In this document: positions 1 to 5,531 of the stretch, piece by piece
Position numbering within the stretch: position 1 is the stretch's first letter
Layout of the letters: each line of letters opens with the position of its first letter
DNA from: Oscillospiraceae bacterium
GTDB taxonomy: Bacteria; Bacillota; Clostridia; Oscillospirales; Ruminococcaceae
DNA length: 14,100 bases
Direction: 5' to 3'
Assembly: GCA_030527085.1 (NCBI GenBank)
Contig: JAUNBN010000011.1
Location: 1 to 14,100 of the forward strand
Position numbers and translations under genes: made by a program
The notes under the pieces: generated by a model
Told to the model about the DNA's origin: nothing
The model's input: only the letters and a program-made list of their open reading frames with translations
Database searches by the model: none

Positions 1-502
1 CGTGCGCCTCGGCGTAGTCTATTTCGTCATCGCGGCTTTTCAGCTCCCACTCGCGCCAGGGCGCGATTATCTTCATCTCGGGCGCAAAGGCCTTAACCGT
101 AAGTTCGAAGCGAACCTGGTCGTTGCCCTTGCCGGTACAGCCGTGGCAGATGGCCTGCGCCCCCTCTTTTTTCGCTATTTCAACGAGCCTCTTGGCGATG
201 ATGGGCCGCGCGAAGGAGGTGCCGAGCAGATACTGCTTTTCGTATACTGCGCCCGCCTTGAGCGTGGGCCAGATAAAGTCGGTAACGAACTCCTCTTTCA
301 AGTCCTCGATATACAGCTTGCTCGCGCCCGTTTTAAGTGCCTTCTCCTCGAGCCCGTCCAGCTCCGAGCCCTGCCCCACGTCGGCGGAGACCGCTATTAT
401 CTCGCAGCCCTCGTAGTTCTCCTTGAGCCAGGGTATTATTACAGAGGTGTCGAGCCCGCCCGAATACGCGAGCACGATTTTTTTAATATTATTTTCCGGC
501 AT
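1..502 (-). CDS. argG: Argininosuccinate synthase, N-terminal part (runs off the left edge)
   Basis: ArgG joins citrulline and aspartate, using ATP, to give argininosuccinate, the penultimate step of arginine synthesis; it is a cytosolic enzyme. The visible 167 residues begin MPENNIKKIVLAYSGGLDTS, which contains the ATP-binding P-loop-like SGGLDTS signature of the family. They continue with the conserved stretches AVSADVGQG, LGTSFARP and CHGCTGKGNDQVRFE. The family is usually about 400 residues, so more than half lies outside the window. The start is ATG at 500-502, with TAGGAG 8 nt upstream. It follows the amidinohydrolase gene by 23 nt on the same strand and is probably the last visible gene of the transporter operon. 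An argH further left would fit but cannot be seen. Identity is very secure; operon membership is inference from spacing. Confidence 0.97.
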   Translation of the reverse strand, partial: MPENNIKKIVLAYSGGLDTSVIIPWLKENYEGCEIIAVSADVGQGSELDGLEEKALKTGASKLYIEDLKEEFVTDFIWPTLKAGAVYEKQYLLGTSFARPIIAKRLVEIAKKEGAQAICHGCTGKGNDQVRFELTVKAFAPEMKIIAPWREWELKSRDDEIDYAEAH

Positions 503-525
503 CTTAACGCTCCTAAAATACAGAT

Positions 526-1296
526 TTAAAATCTCAGCGACAGGCAGCTGAGGCCGCCGTCTATCTTGCGAAACTCCGAGGTGTCCACGGTAATGACCTT
601 ATATCCCGCCGCCTCGACGGCCTTTTTCACACCCTCGTAGCCCTCGGGCGCTATTACTGCCGAATTGACCCTTATGCAGTTGGCGGCGTAGGCCTCGCTT
701 TCGGGCACTGTTATCTTATTGAAAGACTCAAACTCGCTCTTGTCGATAAACTCGCCCGAAACGAGCAGGTCTCGGCCTCCCAGATAGTTCACGCCCGTCT
801 TTAGATGAAGCACCTTTTCCAAAGGAACCGCCACGCACTTGTAGCCGTATTTTTCGAGTATCTTTGAAAACTGCTCTATGCCCTCGGCGTTTGTGCGCGC
901 CGAAAGGCCGACATAGAGGGTCTCGCCTATCATCATAACGTCGCCGCCCTCGAGTGTGCCCGGGGCCTTGATGAACTCTATCGCGCCCTTATCGTAAAAC
1001 TGCTCGATGCAGGGCAGCATGGCCGCCGTCTCGCCCTTCCGCGATTCGGCTCCGGGGTTGCTTATTATTGCGCAGCGCTCGGTCAGGACGGCGGTGTCCT
1101 CAACAAAGCAGGAGTCGGGGAAGGCCTCGTCCGCGGGCAGCACGGTCACCTGCACGCCGCAGCTCTCGAGCGCCTTTATATAGGCGGCGTGCTGGACCAG
1201 CGCCTTTTCGTAGTCGGGCTTGCCGAGCTCGGGGTTAGAGCTTATCCCCTCGCTGATAGCCTTGCAGGGCGTTTTTACTATAACATTTTTAAACAT
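526..1296 (-). CDS. Dimethylargininase-type amidinohydrolase (DDAH family)
   Basis: This protein belongs to the guanidino-group-modifying (amidinotransferase-fold) family. DDAH hydrolyses N-methylated arginines to citrulline plus methylamine or dimethylamine. In 256-residue numbering the family motifs are FVEDTAV (Asp67), GTLEGGD (Glu116), HLKTG (His164) and the C-terminal IDGGLSCLSLRF with nucleophile Cys251. These match the Glu/His/Cys triad of Pseudomonas DDAH in order and almost in numbering. Length is typical for DDAH; classical arginine deiminases are about 400 residues. A TTG 18 nt upstream is in frame, but the ATG at 1294-1296 has GAGAGG 6 nt before it, whereas the TTG has no ribosome binding site, so I choose the ATG. 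It starts 14 nt after the ATPase stop and precedes argG. The product citrulline is ArgG's substrate. The exact substrate (methylarginine, arginine or another guanidine) cannot be read from the sequence alone. Confidence 0.9.
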   Translation of the reverse strand: MFKNVIVKTPCKAISEGISSNPELGKPDYEKALVQHAAYIKALESCGVQVTVLPADEAFPDSCFVEDTAVLTERCAIISNPGAESRKGETAAMLPCIEQFYDKGAIEFIKAPGTLEGGDVMMIGETLYVGLSARTNAEGIEQFSKILEKYGYKCVAVPLEKVLHLKTGVNYLGGRDLLVSGEFIDKSEFESFNKITVPESEAYAANCIRVNSAVIAPEGYEGVKKAVEAAGYKVITVDTSEFRKIDGGLSCLSLRF

Positions 1297-1310
1297 TCTC
1301 TTCCTCTCAC

Positions 1311-2054
1311 TCAATACAATACTTTTGAAAGAAAATCTCTGAGGCGCGGGTTCTGCGGGTTTTCAAAAAACGCCGCCGGGGGGTTCTGCTCGAGTATCTC
1401 GCCCTCGTCCATAAACATTATGCGCGTGGCGACCTCCCTGGCGAAGCCCATCTCGTGGGTTACTATAACCATCGTCATGCCGTCGGCCGCAAGCTCCCTT
1501 ATAAGGTCCAGGACCTCGCCCACCATTTCGGGGTCGAGCGCGCTCGTGGGCTCATCGAAAAGCATCACGTCGGGCTCCATAACCAGGGAGCGGGCAATAG
1601 CCACGCGCTGCTTCTGGCCGCCCGAGAGCATGGCGGGGTAGGTTGTCGCCTTGTCCGCGAGGCCTATGCGGTGCAGAAGCTGCATGGCGGCCCCCTCGGC
1701 CTCCTCCTTGCTCTTGAGCTTGAGGTGGGTGGGGGCTATCGTGAGATTTTCCAGTATCGTAAGATGGGGAAAGAGGTTGAAATGCTGGAAGACCATGCCT
1801 ATCTTCTGGCGAGTGCGGTCGATGTCCGTCTCGGGCGAGGTCATGTCGATGCCCTCAAAGAGCACGGCGCCGGAGCTTGGCTCCTCGAGCATATTCAGGC
1901 AGCGCAGAAAGGTGCTCTTTCCCGAGCCGGAGGCCCCGATAATTACGACCCGCTCGCCCTCAACTATCTTTTCGTTTATGCCGCGCAGAACCTTGAGCTC
2001 GCCGAAATTCTTGCTGAGCTCGCGGGTCTCAAGCAGTGTTTTAGCTTCTGTCAC
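1311..2054 (-). CDS. Polar amino-acid ABC transporter ATPase (GlnQ/HisP/ArtP type)
   Basis: This is the ATP-hydrolysing subunit of a polar amino-acid importer, acting on the cytoplasmic face of the membrane. The 247-residue protein has Walker A GASGSGKST at 40-48, Q-loop Gln90, signature LSGGQ at 143-147, Walker B VMLFDE at 163-168 and switch His200 (VTHEM). Length and the EQNPPAAFFENPQNPR tail are typical of the GlnQ/HisP group. The open frame extends 20 codons further upstream into the permease gene. I prefer the GTG at 2052-2054, which gives VTEAKTLLETREL: it has GAGG 10 nt upstream and overlaps the permease stop by 14 nt, as expected for translational coupling. It works with the permease and lipoprotein encoded upstream. 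The neighbouring amidinohydrolase and argG point to an arginine-related substrate, which is inference. Confidence 0.95.
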   Translation of the reverse strand: MTEAKTLLETRELSKNFGELKVLRGINEKIVEGERVVIIGASGSGKSTFLRCLNMLEEPSSGAVLFEGIDMTSPETDIDRTRQKIGMVFQHFNLFPHLTILENLTIAPTHLKLKSKEEAEGAAMQLLHRIGLADKATTYPAMLSGGQKQRVAIARSLVMEPDVMLFDEPTSALDPEMVGEVLDLIRELAADGMTMVIVTHEMGFAREVATRIMFMDEGEILEQNPPAAFFENPQNPRLRDFLSKVLY

Positions 2055-2793
2055 TTTGAGCCAACCTCGCTTCCAGTTTGGAGACGCCTGTTGAGAGCAG
2101 CGCCACCAGAACAAAATAGACTATGCCGGCCGAGATAAGCGGGAAGAAGGCTGAGAGCGTGCGGCTGCGGACGAGGTCGCTCGCGCGCGTGAGATCCGTT
2201 ACCGCTATGAGCCCCACTATGGAGGTCTCTTTGAGGACGGCTATAAACTCGTTGCACAGAGCCGGAAGTATGTTTTTAATGGCCTGCGGCAGCACGATAA
2301 GGCGCAGGGCGGCTATCTGGCTTAAGCCCACGGAGCGCCCCGCCTCCATCTGGCCCGAGTCCACGGAGTTTATTCCCCCGCGAATCACCTCCGACACATA
2401 GGCGGCCGAGTTGAGCCCGAAGGCCACCGAGGCGACTATGACCTTGTCGGAAAAGCCCCTCATGACGACGAAGGACATTATCATTATCTGAATGGCAAGC
2501 GGGCTGCCCCTCATTACCGCCACATAGGCGGCGAGAATCCTGTCCGCAAACAGCAAGACGCCCCGCCCCAGCTTTTTAAGAAAGGGGTCGGATTTTCGCT
2601 TGATTTTTGATTTCGCCTGCGCCGCGACATAGTGAACAACGGAAATCACCGTGCCGAGCGCGACGCCTACGAGCACAGCCAGCACCGTTATTGTCAGGGT
2701 GTTTTTAAAGCCCTCCAAAAACAGCTTCCAGCGGTTGTCCGTAATAAAGGTGCGCGTGAACTCCCAGACGATATTGTCAATAAATTCCTGCAT
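2041..2793 (-). CDS. Polar amino-acid ABC transporter permease (HisM/GlnP type)
   Basis: This is the integral membrane subunit of the amino-acid importer, 250 residues. A transmembrane helix follows the opening FLEGFKNTLTITV segment, which is the standard start of HisMQ permeases. The family motif MRGSPLAIQI is present, and the EAA cytoplasmic loop reads GQMEAGRSVGLSQIAALRLIVLPQA; it docks on the ATPase. The sequence between the first two helices contains an unusually basic insert (AQAKSKIKRKSDPFLKKLGRG), longer than in many relatives. The start ATG has GGGAG 7 nt upstream. The gene is separated from the upstream lipoprotein gene by 173 bp that contain a palindromic repeat, and it overlaps the ATPase gene downstream. 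Only one permease gene is present, so it probably acts as a homodimer. Confidence 0.94.
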   Translation of the reverse strand: MQEFIDNIVWEFTRTFITDNRWKLFLEGFKNTLTITVLAVLVGVALGTVISVVHYVAAQAKSKIKRKSDPFLKKLGRGVLLFADRILAAYVAVMRGSPLAIQIMIMSFVVMRGFSDKVIVASVAFGLNSAAYVSEVIRGGINSVDSGQMEAGRSVGLSQIAALRLIVLPQAIKNILPALCNEFIAVLKETSIVGLIAVTDLTRASDLVRSRTLSAFFPLISAGIVYFVLVALLSTGVSKLEARLAQSDRS

Positions 2794-2810
2794 ATGCTTT
2801 CTCCCACAGC

Positions 2811-2941
2811 GAGCGCGCGGCAGCTTTTAACGGGAATGTCCCACTGCGCGGGTTTTTCGCTGTATTCCCCCCGCCGAAGGCGGGGGGAATACAGCAGTTT
2901 ACACGCTAATCGGCCATTCCCCTTTTAACTGCCGCGTGCTC
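2811..2941 (-). repeat. Palindromic intergenic repeat, copy 1 (between lipoprotein and permease genes)
   Basis: The core is a perfect 17-bp stem, GCTGTATTCCCCCCGCC at 2859-2875 with its reverse complement at 2879-2895 and a GAA loop. It is flanked by TTTTTC (plus strand, left) and ACACGCT (right, 2901-2907). Further out, GGGAATG (2832-2838) pairs with CATTCCC (2915-2921). Finally a 13-bp arm at 2811-2823 pairs with 2929-2941 at 12 of 13 positions. The same architecture recurs at about 11875-11979 and, in part, about 13966-14050. It lies 26 bp beyond the lipoprotein stop, inside a probable operon. On the transcribed strand no U-tract follows the stem, so it is not a canonical intrinsic terminator. 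It could stabilise the upstream mRNA or cut expression of the downstream genes. Confidence 0.85.
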
Positions 2942-2966
2942 AGAGCTGCGATTGTTTTTAAAGTTA

Positions 2967-3806
2967 TCAGTCGAGGTTGGAGGCCTTCTCGCTGTGGTCT
3001 ACGATATAGGCGTCTATAGTTCCGTCCGCGATGAGGGGGCTTATTATCTCGTTGACCTTCTCGACAAGCTCCGTCTCACCCTTGGGCATCGCTATGCCGA
3101 AGGACTCAATCTCGGTCTCGGTGCCGTCCGCCCAGACGACGGGGAAGAACTTGAGCCCCTCGTTGACGGTGCAGAGGTTTTCGGCTAAAGGCGCGTCGCA
3201 GACGACGGCCTGCAGGTCGCCGCTCAAAATCGCAAGGCAGGCGTCGGTCAGATATTTGTACTGATTGATGCTCGCTCCCGTGCCTGCGAGCACGCCGCTC
3301 TCTATCTCGTCGCTCACGAGGAAGTCGCCCGTGGTTCCGAGGTGCGCTCCGACAGCGCCGCCGGCGAGGTCGTCTATGTACTGAACCTCGCTGTCCTCAG
3401 CCACGATGATGCACTGCTGAATCTGCGTGTAGGGCTCGCTGAAGTCCACGCTCTCGAGACGCTCGTCGGTTATCGTCATGGCGGCGAGTATCATGTCTAT
3501 CTCTCCGCTCTGCATGGCGGGAATGAGAGAATCGAAGGCGATGTTCTTCATCTCGAGCTCAACGCCCAGCGCCTCAGCGATGTCCGAAGCTATCTCATAG
3601 TCCGCGCCGGTTATCTCGCCGTCGGCCCCTATGTACTCAAAGGGCGCCCAGGCGGGGTCGGTACCCACTACGAGCGTGCCCGAAGCTACTATCTCCTCGA
3701 GCTTGTTGCTTGCGGCGGCCTCGGCCTCTCCGCCGCCGCTCTGGCAGCCCGCGAGCGCAAAGAGCGCCAAAAGGACCGCGAGCACTATCGCTGTTGCTTT
3801 TTTCAT
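2967..3806 (-). CDS. Amino-acid ABC transporter substrate-binding lipoprotein
   Basis: This is the extracytoplasmic receptor of the importer, a family 3 (amino-acid) solute-binding protein of 279 residues. The N-terminus is a lipoprotein signal peptide with lipobox LAGC, so Cys21 should be lipidated, followed by a Gly/Ser/Glu-rich linker. The mature part begins LEEIVASGTLVVGTDPAWAPFEYIG, the family's classic opening, and continues with GADYEIASDIAEALGVELEMK and IDMILAAMTITDERLESVDFSEPY. The central GGAVGAHLGTTGDFLV segment corresponds to the usual GTT substrate-carboxylate site. The start ATG has AGGAG 6 nt upstream. It is the first gene of the operon, with its own promoter upstream. The ligand is unknown. 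Arginine, citrulline or methylarginine are suggested only by the downstream enzymes. Confidence 0.94.
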   Translation of the reverse strand: MKKATAIVLAVLLALFALAGCQSGGGEAEAAASNKLEEIVASGTLVVGTDPAWAPFEYIGADGEITGADYEIASDIAEALGVELEMKNIAFDSLIPAMQSGEIDMILAAMTITDERLESVDFSEPYTQIQQCIIVAEDSEVQYIDDLAGGAVGAHLGTTGDFLVSDEIESGVLAGTGASINQYKYLTDACLAILSGDLQAVVCDAPLAENLCTVNEGLKFFPVVWADGTETEIESFGIAMPKGETELVEKVNEIISPLIADGTIDAYIVDHSEKASNLD

Positions 3807-3838
3807 TGTTTTCTCCTCCGAAATCTGTGTTTTGTCTT

Positions 3839-3872
3839 ATAAATATACTATCACACTGTATATTTATTCGTC
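3839..3872. promoter_or_regulatory. Candidate ArgR-type operator overlapping the promoter
   Basis: ATAAATATAC (3839-3848) and its exact reverse complement GTATATTTAT (3858-3867) are separated by 9 bp and cover the -10 and spacer. On the minus strand the outer half reads GAATAAATATACA, which fits the core of the known arginine-repressor box (GAATWWWWATTCA) at 12 of 13 positions. The other half resembles a weaker second box. The position over the promoter would suit a repressor. Control by ArgR is inferred from the operon's content; no argR gene is in the window, and AT-rich sequence can match such boxes by chance. Confidence 0.45.
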
Positions 3873-3874
3873 AA
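3845..3874 (-). promoter_or_regulatory. Promoter of the amino-acid transporter/DDAH/argG operon
   Basis: On the minus strand, TTGACG (3869-3874, 5 of 6 to consensus) is followed after 18 bp by TAGTAT (3845-3850, 4 of 6). The -10 is preceded by TGA, an extended -10. It sits about 40 bp upstream of the lipoprotein start codon. Confidence 0.6.
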
Positions 3875-3875
3875 C

Positions 3876-4119
3876 CCCATTCCGAATATTTTATATCTTT
3901 GTAAATAATATCTAATATTTTCCGTCATGTATTGTTAAACTAGTGATATTTATATACATATTCTTGCATATTCTTGCGATTTATGCTCTTCGGGGGCAAG
4001 TAAGCTTCAGCAAGAAGGAGGGAGAATACTCGTCTTTAGATAAAGAAATAAGGAGCAAAGCTCTCTAGCGGTGAATAACCCAATTGCGTTTGCTTCTGCT
4101 GTTTTTCCGCAATTCTCTG
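3876..4119. other. AT-rich divergent intergenic stretch
   Basis: The 384-bp region between the lipoprotein gene and the tetR-type gene is AT-rich, unlike its GC-rich surroundings. Apart from the promoters and operators listed separately, it shows only a 10-bp tandem repeat and stop-rich frames. I see no RNA gene or convincing small coding sequence here. Confidence 0.6.
3957..3976. repeat. Perfect 10-bp tandem duplication
   Basis: CATATTCTTG occurs twice in direct succession, so the two copies lie one helical turn apart on the same DNA face. It could be a direct-repeat protein site or simple slippage; nothing distinguishes the two. Confidence 0.5.
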
Positions 4120-4146
4120 TTGACAAGACTCACATCAGCGTATAAT
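4120..4146 (+). promoter_or_regulatory. Promoter of the tetR-type gene
   Basis: Perfect consensus TTGACA (4120-4125) and TATAAT (4141-4146) are present, but only 15 bp apart, shorter than the optimal 17. The operator palindrome begins at the last base of the -10. Confidence 0.6.
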
Positions 4147-4175
4147 ATAACAGTTGTTGTGTAACAGCTGTTATA
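4146..4175. promoter_or_regulatory. 30-bp palindromic operator, probably for the adjacent TetR-family protein
   Basis: The two 15-bp halves, TATAACAGTTGTTGT and GTAACAGCTGTTATA, match as inverted repeats at 12 of 15 positions, with perfect outer arms TATAACAG and CTGTTATA. It begins at the -10 and ends 4 nt before the ribosome binding site, the standard place for TetR-family autorepression. Binding is inference from position and symmetry. Confidence 0.7.
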
Positions 4176-4190
4176 AAGTGAGGTGGGAAT

Positions 4191-4781
4191 ATGCCGCCGA
4201 AAGCGAGAATCACAAAAGAGATGATAACAAACGCCGCCTTCGAGCTCGTTCGAGCCGACGGCGCGGATAAGCTCAACGTGCGGAATGTATCCAAGCGTCT
4301 CGGGTGTTCGACACAACCTGTCATGTATCATTACGGTACGGTGGAGGAGCTGAAAGCCGCGGTTTGCCAGAAAGCAGACGAGTATCACACAGCCTGCCTC
4401 ATGGACATGCGCTCGGAGGAGCCGATGATGGACATCGGCCTCAACTTCATCCGTTTTGCGGCGCAGGAAAAGAACCTGTTCGCCCTGCTGTTCCAGTCCA
4501 ACAACTTCTCGGGAAAGAGCATCGCCGATCTCATAGACAGCGACGATGTAAAGCCCATAATCGACCTGCTCTCACAGATGGCGGAGGTGGACGGCGTACA
4601 GGCAAAGGCCGTTTTCAAAACCCTTGCCATGTTCGTCTACGGCTACGCCGGAATGCTTGCCAACAACGATATGAAGTATGAGGAGAAGACCATAGCCGCA
4701 GAACTTGAGAGCGTTTTATACGGCGCGGTTGCCGCAGCAAAGATGAACAACGAAAAAGTGATTAACAGAAAGCGGAGATAA
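4191..4781 (+). CDS. TetR/AcrR-family transcriptional regulator
   Basis: This is a 196-residue dimeric repressor-type protein. The N-terminal DNA-binding domain is clear: ITKEMITNAAFELVRADGADKLNVRNVSKRLGCSTQPVMYHYGTVEEL, with the helix-turn-helix at about residues 28-47. The tyrosine-rich end (MYHYGTVEEL) is the usual TetR domain boundary. The remaining all-helical C-terminal domain would bind an unknown ligand. The tail is basic (NRKRR). The start ATG has GAGGTGG 4 nt upstream. It is transcribed opposite to most of the window and is followed after 4 nt by a CPBP protease gene, so the two form a cassette likely controlled by this protein through the palindrome at 4146-4175. No resistance or efflux gene is linked, so the inducing signal cannot be guessed. 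Confidence 0.9.
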   Translation: MPPKARITKEMITNAAFELVRADGADKLNVRNVSKRLGCSTQPVMYHYGTVEELKAAVCQKADEYHTACLMDMRSEEPMMDIGLNFIRFAAQEKNLFALLFQSNNFSGKSIADLIDSDDVKPIIDLLSQMAEVDGVQAKAVFKTLAMFVYGYAGMLANNDMKYEEKTIAAELESVLYGAVAAAKMNNEKVINRKRR

Positions 4782-4785
4782 TATC

Positions 4786-5457
4786 ATGGATAACACAGCC
4801 AGAGCAAAGAAAGCCCAAACGCTGACCATTATCGGCCTTGTCGTTATGACAGTGATGATACTGACTAAGCTCGTACCGTCTCTGAATACAGCGGGCTATT
4901 CCGTATTCGCGGGCATAGCGTTTTTCTTTATCGTGGAAGCCGTCGCAAAAACACCGCAGGCTGAATCGGGCCTGCGGTTCAAGACTCTTTTTGCGGATTT
5001 GAAGAAGCCGGGCGTATGGCTCTGGGTACTGCTGCCCGTCGTGTCCGCCATCGTGACGCTCATCGTCGGAAACCTGATCTTCGGCGGCGAGTTTGTCGCC
5101 CATGTGATGGGGCGTACCGGCTCAATTCTGTCCTTTGACAAGCTCCCGCTGCTTGTCGGTCAGGTAGTTGTTGCGGCGCTCGGCGAGGAGATTGCGTTTC
5201 GCGGCTTCTTCGTAGGCAAATCCATGAAGCTGTTCCCTTTCCGGCTCTGCGCGGTCGTGTCGTCCGCACTCTTTGCCTGCGCGCACATTGCTGCCGGCAG
5301 CTTCGGGCTGGTGTTTTTCGATGTGGCCACCATCTTCATCGACGCTGTCATCTACGCCGTCATCTACAAGAAATCCGGAAACTGCCTTGTGAGCACACTC
5401 TCGCACATTCTCTGCAACGCAGCCGGCATCGCCGCCACGCTTATATTCTTCGTCTGA
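4786..5457 (+). CDS. CPBP-family (CAAX/Abi-type) intramembrane metalloprotease
   Basis: This is a 223-residue polytopic membrane protein with the three motifs of the CPBP family. They are GEEIAFRG (Glu134-Glu135, Arg139), FACAH (Phe163, His167) and SHILCN (His207, Asn211), which together form the glutamate/histidine active site. About six to seven hydrophobic segments are visible, starting at residues 11-30 and 38-53. Bacterial members include proteins in bacteriocin self-immunity, abortive phenotypes and prenyl-protein processing; the substrate here is unknown. It starts 4 nt after the tetR-type stop, with GGAG 9-10 nt before the ATG that overlaps the end of that gene, implying cotranscription and control by the regulator. 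There is no bacteriocin-like gene next to it. The fold is secure; the role is not assigned. Confidence 0.9.
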   Translation: MDNTARAKKAQTLTIIGLVVMTVMILTKLVPSLNTAGYSVFAGIAFFFIVEAVAKTPQAESGLRFKTLFADLKKPGVWLWVLLPVVSAIVTLIVGNLIFGGEFVAHVMGRTGSILSFDKLPLLVGQVVVAALGEEIAFRGFFVGKSMKLFPFRLCAVVSSALFACAHIAAGSFGLVFFDVATIFIDAVIYAVIYKKSGNCLVSTLSHILCNAAGIAATLIFFV

Positions 5458-5472
5458 GTTCAATATAAAATG

Positions 5473-5505
5473 CGGCGTCGCAAGCGAGTACAGCTTGCGG
5501 CGCCG
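5473..5505. terminator. Hairpin between convergent genes, probable bidirectional terminator
   Basis: CGGCGTCGCAAGC (5473-5485) pairs with GCTTGCGGCGCCG (5493-5505) over 13 positions with one G-T pair and a 7-nt loop. On the minus strand it is followed by ATTTTATATT, a moderate U-tract. On the plus strand the tail is weaker. It lies between the CPBP stop and the convergent permease stop. Confidence 0.65.
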
Positions 5506-5531
5506 TGGCTATTTCAGTAAACAGATGTCAT

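Noticed and set aside
526..1296. Arginine deiminase or agmatine deiminase
   Set aside because: At 256 residues it is much shorter than arginine deiminase. The motifs, including the IDGGLSCLSLRF end, match DDAH, and the ornithine carbamoyltransferase and carbamate kinase partners are absent.
1297..1314. Upstream TTG start for the amidinohydrolase
   Set aside because: It has no ribosome binding site. The downstream ATG has GAGAGG at good spacing and gives the family's usual N-terminus.
2859..2895. Repeat hairpin as an ordinary Rho-independent terminator
   Set aside because: On the strand being transcribed the stem is followed by GAAAAACCC, not a U-tract. The T-run is on the other strand and precedes the stem.
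3876..4119. Riboswitch or small RNA in the AT-rich divergent region
   Set aside because: There is no extended stem structure, conserved aptamer motif or terminator; only a 10-bp tandem repeat and short chance stems.
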